Below are positions 37,101 to 50,100 of a stretch of 64,000 nucleotides of DNA, piece by piece. Numbering within the stretch: position 1 is the stretch's first letter; each line of letters opens with the position of its first letter. The notes beneath the pieces are model-generated. The model was not told the origin of the DNA. It saw only the letters and a program-made list of their open reading frames with translations, and did no database searches. Where the stretch lies: contig NC_092474.1 of NCBI RefSeq assembly GCF_047495875.1, positions 16,575,851-16,639,850 on the forward strand. Reading direction: 5' to 3'. The translations under genes were made by a program, and so were the position numbers. The stretch is from Pithys albifrons albifrons. Its lineage: Eukaryota; Chordata; Aves; Passeriformes; Thamnophilidae.

Positions 37101-39400
37101 CTGTCCTGTGAGTCTCTTCCCTGTGAGGAATCTTCATCCGTCTGGAATTCAGGGCTGAAAAACGTCACTTTCCCAGACAAGAAAGTGGTACGTGCCGTTG
37201 ATGTTTGCGCCCACAGAAAAGGTGGCAGCCTTGAACTCTGAGGTGCCATTATGGGGCACCATTGACCCTAGAAAAGGACAATTCGATTTCTGACCTGGCA
37301 CCTTTTCCCTGGGAGGTGTCTTCGTCCGTCTGGAATTCTGGGTTCAAAAATGGCACTTCCCCAGACCCGCAAGTGGCACGTGCATTCGACATTTGTGCCC
37401 AGGCAAAAGGTGGCAGCCTTGGGCTCTCAGGTGCCAATGATGGGGCCCAGTTATCACTTGCTTTCTGTCCTGGCACCTTTTCCCAGGGAGGAATCTTCGT
37501 CCGTCTGGAAATCTGGCTTCAAAAATGGCACTGCCCCAAACCCGCACAAGGTACACACCGTCGAACTTTGCGCCCAGGGAAAAGGGGGCAGCCTTGGGCT
37601 CTCAGGTGCCAATGATGGTGCCCCATTACCCCTACAAAATGCACAATGGCTTTCTGTCCTGGCACCTTTTCCCAGGGAGGAATCTTCATCGGTTTGGAAT
37701 TCTGGTCTGAGAATCGGCACTTTCCTGGACCCGCAAGTGGAACGCACCATTGAGCTTTGCGTCCAGGGAAAAGGTGGCAGTCTTGGGCTCTCAGGTGCCA
37801 ATGATGGGGCCCCATTACCTTTACAAAAAGCACAATGGCTTTCTGTCCTGGCACCTTTTCCCTGGGAGGAGTCTTCATTGGTCTGGAATTCTGGGCTGTA
37901 AAATGGCACTTTCTGGGACCAGCACGTGGCACGCACTGTCGTGCTTTGCGCCCAGGGAAAAGGAGGCAACCTCTGGCTCTCAGATGCCAATGACGGGCCC
38001 CCATTAACACTAGAAATGGAACAATCGCTTTCTGTCCTGGGAGCCCTTTCCCTGGGAGGAGTCGTCAGCCGTCTGGTATCCTGGGCTGAACAAAGCACTT
38101 TCTCTGACCTGCACGTGGCAGGCACCATCTAGCTTTGCGCCCAGGGAAGAGGTGACAGCCTTGGACTCTCAGGTGCCAACGATGGGTCCCCGCTAACACT
38201 AGATAAATAACAATCGCTTTCTGTCCTGGCACCTTTTCCCTGGGAGGAATTTTCGTCCGTCTGGAATTCTGGGCTGAAAAACGGCACTTCCCCGGACCTG
38301 CAAGTGGAACGCACCATCGAGCTTTGTGCCCAGGCAAAAGGTGGCAGCCTTGGGCTCTCAGGTGCCTATGATGGGGCCCCATTACCCCTAGAAAAAGAAC
38401 AATCGCTTTCTGTCCTGGCACCTTTTCCCTGGGAGGAATCTTCATTGGTCTGGAATTCTGGGCTGAAAACGGCTCTTTCCCTTACCCGCATGTGGCACGC
38501 ACCGTCGAGCTTTGCGTCCAGGGAAAAGGTGGCAGCCCTGGGCTCTCAGCTGCCAATTTTGGGGCCCCATTAACCCTAGAAAAGGCACAATCGCTTTCTG
38601 TCCTGGCACCTTTTCCCAGTGAGAAATCTTCGCTGGCCCGGAATTTTGGGATGAGAAACGGCACATTCCCGGACTTGCAAGTGGTACGCGCCGTTGGCAT
38701 TTGCGCCCAGGGAAAAGGTGGCAGCCTTGGGCTCTCAGGTGGCAAAGATGAGGCCCCATTACCCCTACAAAAGGCACAATGGCTTTCTGTCCTGACACCT
38801 TTTCCCAGAGAGGAATCGACTTCCATCTGGAATTCTGGGCTGAAAAACGGCCCTTTCCCGGACCCGCACAGGGTATGCACCGTCGAGCTTTGCACCCAGG
38901 GAAAAGGTGGCAGTCTTGGGCTCTCAGGTGCCAATGATGGGTCCCAATTAGCATTACAAAATACACAATGGCTTTGTCTCCTGGTACCTTTTCCCTCTGA
39001 GGAATCTTCGCTGGCCTGGAATTCTGGAATGAGAAACGGCAATTTCCCGGACCCTCACGTAGCACGCATGGTCGAGCTTTGCGCCCAGGGTATAGGAGGC
39101 AACCTTGGGCTCTCAGGTGCCAATGATGGGGCCCGATTAACCCTAGAAATGGAAGAATCGCTTTGTGTCCTTGGAGTCTCTTCCCTGTGAGGAGTCTTCA
39201 TCCGTCTGGAATTGAGGGCTGAAAACGGCACTTTCCCGGACAAGAAAGTGGTATGCGCCGTTGATGTTTGGACCCACGGAAAAGGTGGCAGCCTTGAACT
39301 CTCAGGTGCCATTATGGGGCACCATTGACCCTAGAAAAGGACAATTCGATTTCTGACCTGGCACCTTTTCCCTGGGCAGTGTCTTCGTCCGTCTGGAATT
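27138..39400 (-). repeat. Heavily rearranged HOR segment, ~65 monomers
   Basis: Read from right to left: abefgxhijkl / abcdefgxhij / bcefgxkl / ijkl / ijl / ijkl / abijl / abcdehi / defghij / abijl. No complete 12-mer is present. Part of it (about 29860-33844) repeats 19656-23640 at a spacing of 10,204 bases, including the eight-base deletion at 32913/32914. An atypical c-like monomer with gaaatcgatacc lies near 35000. Confidence 0.78.
29860..33844 (-). repeat. 10.20-kb-spaced segmental repeat, copy 2 (21 monomers)
   Basis: Second copy of 19656-23640. To the right, similarity resumes for an e-f-x region at a spacing of about 10,771 bases, which is three monomers more. The two copies therefore differ by a three-monomer insertion or deletion near 33.8-34.3 kb. 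Confidence 0.82.
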
Positions 39401-42400
39401 CTGGGCTGAAAAATGGCACTTCCCCAGACCCGCAAGTGGCATGTGCCGTCGACATTTGTGCCCAGGCAAAAGGTGGCAGCCTTGGGCTCTCAGGTGCCAA
39501 TGATGGGGCCCCGTTAACACTTGCTTTCTGTCCTGGCACCTTTTCCCAGGGTGGAATCTTCGTCCGTCTGGAAATCTGGCTTCAAAACTGGCACTGCCCC
39601 AAACCCGCACAAGGTACACACCGTTGAGCTTTGTGCCCAGGGAAAAGGGGGCAGCCTTGAGCTCTCAGCTACCAATGATGGTGCCCCATTACCCCTACAA
39701 AAGGCACAATGGCTTTCTGTCCTGGCACCTTTTCCCAGGGAGGAATCTTCATCGGTTTGGAATTCTGGTCTGAGAATCGGCACTTTCCTGGACCCGCAAG
39801 TGGAACGCACCATCGAGCTTTGCGTCCAGGGAAAAGGTGGCAGTCTTGGGCTCTCAGGTGCCAATGATGGGGCCCCATTACCTTTACAAAAAGCACAATG
39901 GCTTTCTGTCCTGGCACCTTTTCCCTGGGAGGAGTCTTCATTGGTCTGGAATTCTGGGCTGTAAAATGGCACTTTCTGGGACCAGCACGTGGCACGCACT
40001 GTCGTGCTTTGCGCCCAGGGAAAAGGAGGCAACCTCTGGCTCTCAGATGCCAATGACGGGCCCCCATTAACATTGGAAATGGAACAATCGCTTTCTGTCC
40101 TGGGAGCCCTTTCCCTGGGAGGAGTCGTCAGCCGTCTGGAATTCTGGGCTGAACAAAGCACTTTCTCTGACCTGCATGTGGCACGCACCATCTAGCTTTG
40201 TGCCCACGGAAAAGGTGGCAGCCTTGGGCTCTCAGGTGCCAACGATGGGTCCCCGTTAACACTAGATAAATAACAGTCGCTTTCTGTCCTGGCACCTTTT
40301 CCCAGGGAGGAATTTTCGTCCATCTGGAATTCTGGGCTGAAAAACGGCACTTCCCCAGACCTGCAAGTGGAACGCACCGTCGAGCTTTGCGCCCAGGGAA
40401 AAGGTGGCAGCCCTGGGCTCTCAGCTGCCAATTTTTGGGCCCCATTAACCCTAGAAAAGGCACAATCGCTTTCTGTCCTGGCACCTTTTCCCAGGAAGAA
40501 ATCTTCGCTGGCCTGGAATTCTGGGATGAGAAACGGCACATTCCCGGACTTGCAAGTGGTACGCGCCGTCGGCATTTGCGCCCAGGGAAAAGGTGGCAGC
40601 CTTGGGCTCTCAGGTGCCAAAGATGAGGCCCCATTACCCCTACAAAAGGCACAATTGCTTTCTGTGCTGACACTTTTCCCAGAGAGGAATCGACTTCCAT
40701 CTGGAATTCTGGGCTGAAAAACGGCCCTTTCCCGGACCCGCACAGGGTATGCACCGTCGAGCTTTGCACCCAGGGAAAAGGTGGCAGTCTTGGGCTCTCA
40801 GGTGCCAATGATGGGTCCCAATTAGCATTACAAAATACACAATGGCTTTGTCTCCTGGTACCTTTTCCCTCTGAGGAATCTTCATAGGTCTGGAATTCTG
40901 GGCTGAAAAATGGCACTTTCCCGGACCCGCACGTGGAACGCTCCGTCGAGCTTTGCGCCCAGGGAAAAGGTGGCAGCCTTGGGCTCTCAGGTGTCAATTT
41001 TGGGGCCCCATTAACCCTAGAAAAGGCACAATTGCTTTCTGTCCTGGCACCTTTTCCCTGGGAGAAATCTTCATCGGCCTCGAATTCTGGGATGAGAAAC
41101 AGCACATACCTGGACCCGCAAGTGGCACGCACCGTTGAGCTTTGCGCTCAGGGAAAAGGTTGCAGACTTCAGCTCTCAGGTGTCAATGATGGAGCCCCAC
41201 TAACCCTAGAAAAGGCGCAATCGCTTTCTGTCCTGGCACCTTTTCCCAGGGAGGAATCTTCATCGGTCTGGAATTCTGGAATGAGAAACGGCAATTTCCC
41301 GGACCCTCACGTAGCACGCATGGTCGAGCTTTGCGCCCAGGGTATAGGAGGCAACCTTGGGCTCTCAGGTGCCAATGATGGGGCCCGATTAACCCTAGAA
41401 ATGGAACAATCGCTTTCTGTCCTGGGAGTCTCTTCCCTGTGAGGAGTCTTCATCCGTCTGGAATTGAGGGCTGAAAACGGCACTTTCCCGGACAAGAAAG
41501 TGGTACGCGCCGTTGATGTTTGCGCCCACAGAAAAGGTGGCAGCCTTGAACTCTGAGGTGCCATTATGGGGCACCATTGACCCTAGAAAAGGACAATTCG
41601 ATTTCTGACCTGGCACCTTTTCCCTGGGAGGTGTCTTCGTCCGTCTGGAATTCTGGGCTGAAAAATGGCACTTCCCCAGACCCGCAAGTGGCATGTGCCG
41701 TCGACATTTGTGCCCAGGCAAAAGGTGGCAGCCTTGGGCTCTCAGGTGCCAATGATGGGGCCCCATTAACACTAGAAAACTAACACTTGCTTTCTGTCCT
41801 GGCACCTTTTCCCAGGGAGGAATCTTCGTCCGTCTGGAAATCTGGCTTCAAAAATGGCACTGCCCCAAACCCGCACAAGGTACACACCGTTGAGCTTTGC
41901 GCCCAGGGAAAAGGGGGCTGCCTTGAGCTCTCAGCTGCCAATGATGGTGCCCCATTACCCCTACAAAAGGCACAATGGCTTTCTGTCCTGGCACCTTTTC
42001 CCAGGGAGGAATCTTCATCGGTTTGGAATTCTGGTCTGAGAATCGGCACTTTCCTGGACCCGCAAGTGGAACGCACCATCGAGCTTTGCGTCCAGGGAAA
42101 AGGTGGCAGTCTTGGGCTCTCAGGTGCCAATGATGGGGCCCCATTACCTTTACAAAAAGCACAATGGCTTTCTGTCCTGGCACCTTTTCCCTGGGAGGAG
42201 TCTTCATTGGTCTGGAATTCTGGGCTGTAAAATGGCACTTTCTGGGACCAGCACGTGGCACGCACTGTCGTGCTTTGCGCCCAGGGAAAAGGAGGCAACC
42301 TCTGGCTCTCAGATGCCAATGACGGGCCCCCATTAACACTAGAAATGGAACAATCGCTTTCTGTCCTGGGAGCCCTTTCCCTGGGAGGAGTCGTCAGCCA

Positions 42401-42774
42401 TCTGGTATCCTGGGCTGAACAAAGCACTTTCTCTGACCTGCACGTGGCAGGCACCATCTAGCTTTGCGCCCAGGGAAAAGGTGGCAGCCTTGGGCTCTCA
42501 GGTGCCAACGATGGGTCCCCGTTAACACTAGATAAATAACAATCGCTTTCTGTCCTGGCACCTTTTCCCAGGGAGGAATTTTCGTCCATCTGGAATTCTG
42601 GGCTGAAAAACGGCACTTCCCCGGACCTGCAAGTGGAACGCACCGTTGAGCTTTGTGCCCAGGCAAAAGGTGGCAGCCTTGGGCTCTCAGGTGCCAATGA
42701 TGGGGCCCCATTACCCCTAGAAAAAGAACAATCGCTTTCTGTCCTGGCACCTTTTCCCTGGGTGGAATCTTCAT
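38446..42774 (-). repeat. 4,329-bp (23-monomer) tandem duplication, copy 1
   Basis: Matches 42775-47103 at a constant offset of 4,329. Long stretches show no difference by eye (for example 39514-40191 against 43843-44520). It contains one complete 12-mer and most of an 11-mer variant. Similarity at nearly the same spacing continues leftward to about 36 kb but with more differences and small indels, so the left edge is approximate. Confidence 0.88.
39401..41653 (-). repeat. Complete 12-monomer HOR unit (a-l)
   Basis: About 2,253 bases. It is slightly shorter than 12 times 189 because its l monomer lacks about 14 bases around 39513 (gttaacacttgc joined directly). Core positions: a 41590, b 41400, c 41210, d 41020, e 40840, f 40650, g 40455, h 40270, i 40085, j 39890, k 39700, l 39520. 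Its GAATTC for a is at 41648-41653. It is nearly identical to 43730-45982. Confidence 0.88.
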
Positions 42775-43729
42775 TGGTCTGGAATTCTGGGCTGAAAACG
42801 CCTCTTTCCCTTACCCGCATGTGGCACGCACCGTCGAGCTTTGCGCCCAGGGAAAAGGTGGCAGCCCTGGGCTCTCAGCTGCCAATTTTGGGGCCCCATT
42901 AACCCTAGAAAAGGCACAATCGCTTTCTGTCCTGGCACCTTTTCCCAGTGAGAAATCTTCGCTGGCCCGGAATTTTGGGATGAGAAACGGCACATTCCCG
43001 GACTTGCAAGTGGTACGCGCCGTTGGCATTTGCGCCCAGGGAAAAGGTGGCAGCCTTGGGCTCTCAGGTGGCAAAGATGAGGCCCCATTACCCCTACAAA
43101 AGGCACAATGGCTTTCTGTCCTGACACCTTTTCCCAGAGAGGAATTGACTTCCATCTGGAATTCTGGGCTGAAAAACGGCCCTTTCCCGGACCCGCACAG
43201 GGTATGCACCGTCGAGCTTTGCACCCAGGGAAAAGGTGGCAGTCTTGGGCTCTCAGGTGCCAATGATGGGTCCCAATTAGCATTACAAAATACACAATGG
43301 CTTTGTCTCCTGGTACCTTTTCCCTCTGAGGAATCTTCGCTGGCCTGGAATTCTGGAATGAGAAACGGCAATTTCCCGGACCCTCACGTAGCACGCATGG
43401 TCGAGCTTTGCGCCCAGGGTATAGGAGGCAACCTTGGGCTCTCAGGTGCCAATGATGGGGCCCGATTAACCCTAGAAATGGAAGAATCGCTTTGTGTCCT
43501 TGGAGTCTCTTCCCTGTGAGGAGTCTTCATCCGTCTGGAATTGAGGGCTGAAAACGGCACTTTCCCGGACAAGAAAGTGGTATGCGCCGTTGATGTTTGG
43601 ACCCACGGAAAAGGTGGCAGCCTTGAACTCTCAGGTGCCATTATGGGGCACCATTGACCCTAGAAAAGGACAATTCGATTTCTGACCTGGCACCTTTTCC
43701 CTGGGCAGTGTCTTCGTCCGTCTGGAATT
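41654..43729 (-). repeat. 11-monomer HOR variant a-b-e-f-g-x-h-i-j-k-l
   Basis: Monomers c and d are missing and x is present between g and h. In the b-to-e join (about 43340-43380) the word gctggcctggaattctggaatgag is not the usual e start, so e is a fusion. The unit alternates with the complete 12-mer, and the pair forms the 4,329-bp, 23-monomer period. Confidence 0.83.
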
Positions 43730-46700
43730 CTGGGCTGAAAAATGGCACTTCCCCAGACCCGCAAGTGGCATGTGCCGTCGACATTTGTGCCCAGGCAAAA
43801 GGTGGCAGCCTTGGGCTCTCAGGTGCCAATGATGGGGCCCCGTTAACACTTGCTTTCTGTCCTGGCACCTTTTCCCAGGGTGGAATCTTCGTCCGTCTGG
43901 AAATCTGGCTTCAAAACTGGCACTGCCCCAAACCCGCACAAGGTACACACCGTTGAGCTTTGTGCCCAGGGAAAAGGGGGCAGCCTTGAGCTCTCAGCTA
44001 CCAATGATGGTGCCCCATTACCCCTACAAAAGGCACAATGGCTTTCTGTCCTGGCACCTTTTCCCAGGGAGGAATCTTCATCGGTTTGGAATTCTGGTCT
44101 GAGAATCGGCACTTTCCTGGACCCGCAAGTGGAACGCACCATCGAGCTTTGCGTCCAGGGAAAAGGTGGCAGTCTTGGGCTCTCAGGTGCCAATGATGGG
44201 GCCCCATTACCTTTACAAAAAGCACAATGGCTTTCTGTCCTGGCACCTTTTCCCTGGGAGGAGTCTTCATTGGTCTGGAATTCTGGGCTGTAAAATGGCA
44301 CTTTCTGGGACCAGCACGTGGCACGCACTGTCGTGCTTTGCGCCCAGGGAAAAGGAGGCAACCTCTGGCTCTCAGATGCCAATGACGGGCCCCCATTAAC
44401 ATTGGAAATGGAACAATCGCTTTCTGTCCTGGGAGCCCTTTCCCTGGGAGGAGTCGTCAGCCGTCTGGAATTCTGGGCTGAACAAAGCACTTTCTCTGAC
44501 CTGCATGTGGCACGCACCATCTAGCTTTGTGCCCACGGAAAAGGTGGCAGCCTTGGGCTCTCAGGTGCCAACGATGGGTCCCCGTTAACACTAGATAAAT
44601 AACAGTCGCTTTCTGTCCTGGCACCTTTTCCCAGGGAGGAATTTTCGTCCATCTGGAATTCTGGGCTGAAAAACGGCACTTCCCCAGACCTGCAAGTGGA
44701 ACGCACCGTCGAGCTTTGCGCCCAGGGAAAAGGTGGCAGCCCTGGGCTCTCAGCTGCCAATTTTTGGGCCCCATTAACCCTAGAAAAGGCACAATCGCTT
44801 TCTGTCCTGGCACCTTTTCCCAGGAAGAAATCTTCGCTGGCCTGGAATTCTGGGATGAGAAACGGCACATTCCCGGACTTGCAAGTGGTACGCGCCGTCG
44901 GCATTTGCGCCCAGGGAAAAGGTGGCAGCCTTGGGCTCTCAGGTGCCAAAGATGAGGCCCCATTACCCCTACAAAAGGCACAATTGCTTTCTGTGCTGAC
45001 ACTTTTCCCAGAGAGGAATCGACTTCCATCTGGAATTCTGGGCTGAAAAACGGCCCTTTCCCGGACCCGCACAGGGTATGCACCGTCGAGCTTTGCACCC
45101 AGGGAAAAGGTGGCAGTCTTGGGCTCTCAGGTGCCAATGATGGGGCCCAATTAGCATTACAAAATACACAATGGCTTTGTCTCCTGGTACCTTTTCCCTC
45201 TGAGGAATCTTCATAGGTCTGGAATTCTGGGCTGAAAAATGGCACTTTCCCGGACCCGCACGTGGAACGCTCCGTCGAGCTTTGCGCCCAGGGAAAAGGT
45301 GGCAGCCTTGGGCTCTCAGGTGTCAATTTTGGGGCCCCATTAACCCTAGAAAAGGCACAATTGCTTTCTGTCCTGGCACCTTTTCCCTGGGAGAAATCTT
45401 CATCGGCCTCGAATTCTGGGATGAGAAACAGCACATACCTGGACCCGCAAGTGGCACGCACCGTTGAGCTTTGCGCTCAGGGAAAAGGTTGCAGACTTCA
45501 GCTCTCAGGTGTCAATGATGGAGCCCCACTAACCCTAGAAAAGGCGCAATCGCTTTCTGTCCTGGCACCTTTTCCCAGGGAGGAATCTTCATCGGTCTGG
45601 AATTCTGGAATGAGAAACGGCAATTTCCCGGACCCTCACGTAGCACGCATGGTCGAGCTTTGCGCCCAGGGTATAGGAGGCAACCTTGGGCTCTCAGGTG
45701 CCAATGATGGGGCCCGATTAACCCTAGAAATGGAACAATCGCTTTCTGTCCTGGGAGTCTCTTCCCTGTGAGGAGTCTTCATCCGTCTGGAATTGAGGGC
45801 TGAAAACGGCACTTTCCCGGACAAGAAAGTGGTACGCGCCGTTGATGTTTGCGCCCACAGAAAAGGTGGCAGCCTTGAACTCTGAGGTGCCATTATGGGG
45901 CACCATTGACCCTAGAAAAGGACAATTCGATTTCTGACCTGGCACCTTTTCCCTGGGAGGTGTCTTCGTCCGTCTGGAATTCTGGGCTGAAAAATGGCAC
46001 TTCCCCAGACCCGCAAGTGGCATGTGCCGTCGACATTTGTGCCCAGGCAAAAGGTGGCAGCCTTGGGCTCTCAGGTGCCAATGATGGGGCCCCATTAACA
46101 CTAGAAAACTAACACTTGCTTTCTGTCCTGGCACCTTTTCCCAGGGAGGAATCTTCGTCCGTCTGGAAATCTGGCTTCAAAAATGGCACTGCCCCAAACC
46201 CGCACAAGGTACACACCGTTGAGCTTTGCGCCCAGGGAAAAGGGGGCTGCCTTGAGCTCTCAGCTGCCAATGATGGTGCCCCATTACCCCTACAAAAGGC
46301 ACAATGGCTTTCTGTCCTGGCACCTTTTCCCAGGGAGGAATCTTCATCGGTTTGGAATTCTGGTCTGAGAATCGGCACTTTCCTGGACCCGCAAGTGGAA
46401 CGCACCATCGAGCTTTGCGTCCAGGGAAAAGGTGGCAGTCTTGGGCTCTCAGGTGCCAATGATGGGGCCCCATTACCTTTACAAAAAGCACAATGGCTTT
46501 CTGTCCTGGCACCTTTTCCCTGGGAGGAGTCTTCATTGGTCTGGAATTCTGGGCTGTAAAATGGCACTTTCTGGGACCAGCACGTGGCACGCACTGTCGT
46601 GCTTTGCGCCCAGGGAAAAGGAGGCAACCTCTGGCTCTCAGATGCCAATGACGGGCCCCCATTAACACTAGAAATGGAACAATCGCTTTCTGTCCTGGGA

Positions 46701-47103
46701 GCCCTTTCCCTGGGAGGAGTCGTCAGCCATCTGGTATCCTGGGCTGAACAAAGCACTTTCTCTGACCTGCACGTGGCAGGCACCATCTAGCTTTGCGCCC
46801 AGGGAAAAGGTGGCAGCCTTGGGCTCTCAGGTGCCAACGATGGGTCCCCGTTAACACTAGATAAATAACAATCGCTTTCTGTCCTGGCACCTTTTCCCTG
46901 GGAGGAATTTTCGTCCGTCTGGAATTCTGGGCTGAAAAACGGCACTTCCCCGGACCTGCAAGTGGAACGCACCGTTGAGCTTTGTGCCCAGGCAAAAGGT
47001 GGCAGCCTTGGGCTCTCAGGTGTCAATGATGGGGCCCCATTACCCCTAGAAAAAGAACAATCGCTTTCTGTCCTGGCACCTTTTCCCTGGGTGGAATCTT
47101 CAT
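42775..47103 (-). repeat. 4,329-bp (23-monomer) tandem duplication, copy 2
   Basis: Second copy of 38446-42774. Differences become more frequent after about 46850 (for example ccctgggagg versus cccagggagg near 46905/42570). From about 47150 the sequence instead matches ~36050 at a spacing of 11,100 bases, which shows that a third, older copy is mixed in. Confidence 0.85.
43730..45982 (-). repeat. Complete 12-monomer HOR unit (a-l)
   Basis: Copy of 39401-41653 at +4,329, with the same ~14-base deletion in l (at 43842). Core positions: a 45925, b 45730, c 45540, d 45350, e 45170, f 44975, g 44785, h 44600, i 44415, j 44220, k 44030, l 43850. One difference seen is in e: ggggcccaatt at ~45140 versus gggtcccaatt at ~40814. 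Confidence 0.88.
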
Positions 47104-50100
47104 TGGTCTGGAATTCTGGGCTGAAAACGCCTCTTTCCCTTACCCGCATGTGGCACGCACCGTCGAGCTTTGCGCCCAGGGAAAAGGTGGCAGCCCTGGG
47201 CTCTCAGCTGCCAATTTTTGGGCCCCATTAACCCTAGAAAAGGCACAATGGCTTTCTGTCCTGGCACCTTTTCCCAGGGAGAAATCTTCGCTGGCCCGGA
47301 ATTCTGGGATGAGAAACGGCACATTCCCGGACTTGCAAGTGGCACGCGCCGTCGACATTTGCGCTCAGGGAAAGGGTGGCAGCCTTGGGCTCTCAGGTGC
47401 CAAAGATGGGGCCCCATTACCCCTAGAAAAGGCACAATGGCTTTCTGTCCTGACACCTTTTCCCAGAGAGGAATCGACTTCCGTCAGGAATTCTGGGCTG
47501 AAAAACGGCCCTTTCCCGGACCCGCACAGGGTATGCACCGTCGAGCTTTGCACCCAGGGAAAAGGTGGCAGTCTTGGGCTCTCAGGTGCCAATGATGGGT
47601 CCCAATTAGCATTACAAAATACACAATGGCTTTGTCTCCTGGTACCTTTTCCCTCTGAGGAATCTTCATAGGTCTGGAATTCTGGGCTGAAAATGGGACT
47701 TTCCCGGACCCGCACGTGGAACGCTCCGTCGAGCTTTGCGCCCAGGGAAAAGGTGGCAGCCTTGGGCTGTCAGGTGTCAATTTTGGGGCCCCATTAACCC
47801 TAGAAAAGGCACAATTGCTTTCTGTCCTGGCACCTTTTCCCTGGGAGAAATCTTCATCGGCCTCGAATTCTGGGATGAGAAACAGCACATACCTGGACCC
47901 GCAAGTGGCACGCACCATTGAGCTTTGCGCTCAAGGAAAAGGTTGCAGCCTTGGGCTCTCAGGTGTCAATGATGGAGCCCCATTAACCCTAGAAAAGGAA
48001 CAATCGCTTTCTGTCCTGGCACCTTTTCCCAGGGAGGAATTATCATCGGTCTGGAATTCTGGAATAAGAAACGGCAATTTCTCGGACCCTCACGTAGCAC
48101 GCATGGTCGAGCTTTGCGCCCAGGGTATAGGAGGCAGCCTTGGGCTCTCAGGTGCCAATGATGGGGCCCGATTAACTCTAGAAATGGAACAATCGCTTTC
48201 TGTCCTGGCACCTTTTCCCTGGGAGGAATCTTCATTGGTCTGGAATTCTGGGCTGAAAACGGCACTTTCCCTTACCCGCATGTGGCACGCACCGTCGAGC
48301 TTTGCGTCCAGGGAAAAGGTGGCAGCCCTGGGCTCTCAGCTGCCAATTTTGGGGCCCCATTAACCCTAGAAAAGGCACAATCGCTTTCTGTCCTGGCACC
48401 TTTTCCCAGTGAGAAATCTTCGCTGGCCCGGAATTTTGGGATGAGAAACGGCACATTCCCGGACTTGCAAGTGGTACGCGCCGTCGGCATTTGCGCCCAG
48501 GGAAAAGGTGGCAGCCTTGGGCTCTCAGGTGGCAAAGATGAGGCCCCATTACCCCTACAAAAGGCACAATGGCTTTCTGTCCTGACACCTTTTCCCAGAG
48601 AGGAATCGACTTCCATCTGGAATTCTGGGCTGAAAAACGGCCCTTTCCCGGACCCGCACAGGGTATGCACCGTCGAGCTTTGCACCCAGGGAAAAGGTGG
48701 CAGTCTTGGGCTCTCAGGTGCCAATGATGGGTCCCAATTAGCATTACAAAATACACAATGGCTTTGTCTCCTGGTACCTTTTCCCTCTGAGGAATCTTCA
48801 TAGGTCTGGAATTCTGGGCTGAAAAATGGCACTTTCCCGGACCCGCACGTGGAACGCTCCGTCGAGCTTTGCGCCCAGGGAAAAGGTGGCAGCCTTGGGC
48901 TCTCAGGTGTCAATTTTGGGGCCTCATTAACCCTAGAAAAGGCACAATTGCTTTCTGTCCTGGCACCTTTTCCCTGGGAGAAATCTTCATCGGCCTCGAA
49001 TTCTGGGATGAGAAACAGCACATACCTGGACCCGCAAGTGGCACGCACCGTTGAGCTTTGCGCTCAAGGAAAAGGTTGCAGCCTTGGGCTCTCAGGTGTC
49101 AATGATGGAGCCCCATTAACCCTAGAAAAGGAACAATCGCTTTCTGTCCTGGCACCTTTTCCCAGGGAGGAATTATCATAGGTCTGGAATTCTGGAATAA
49201 GAAACGGCAATTTCTCGGACCCTCACGTAGCACGCATGGTCGAGCTTTGCGCCCAGGGTATAGGAGGCAGCCTTGGGCTCTCAGGTGCCAATGATGGGGC
49301 CTGATTAACTCTAGAAATGGAACAATCGCTTTCTGTCCTGTGAGTCTCTTCCCTGTGAGGAGTCTTCATCCGTCTGGAATTCAGGGCTGAAAAACTTCAC
49401 TTTCCCAGACAAGAAAGTGGTACGTGCCGATGATGTTTGCGCCCACAGAAAAGGTGGTAGCCTTGAACTCTGAGGTGCCATTATGGGGCACCATTGACCC
49501 TAGAAAAGGACAATTCGATTTCTGACCTGGCACCTTTTCCCTGGGAGGTGTCTTCGTCCGTCTGGAATTCTGGGTTCAAAAATGGCACTTCCCCAGACCC
49601 GCAAGTGGCACGTGCATTCGACATTTGTGCCCAGGGAAAAGGTGGCAGCCTTGGGCTCTCAGGTGCCAATGATGGGGCCCCATTAACACTAGAAAAATAA
49701 CATTTGCTTTCTGTCCTGGCACCTTCTCCCAGGGAGGAATCTTCGTCCGTCTGGAAATCTGGGTTCAAAAATGGCACTGCCCCAAACTTGCACAAGGTAC
49801 ACACTGTCGAGCTTTGCGCCCAGGGAAAAGGGGGCAGCCTTGGGCTCTCAGTTGCCAATGATGGTGCCCCATTACCCCTACAAAAGGCACAATGGCTTTC
49901 TGTCCTGACACCTTTTCCCTGGGAGGAATCTTCATCGGTTTGGAATTCTGGTCTGAGAATCGGCACTTTCCTGGACCCGCAAGTGGAACGCACCATCGAG
50001 CTTTGCGTCCAGGGGAAAGGTGGCAGTCTTGGGTTCTCAGGTGCCAATGATGGGACCCCATTTCCTTTACAAAAAGCACAATGGCTTTCTGTCCTGGCAC

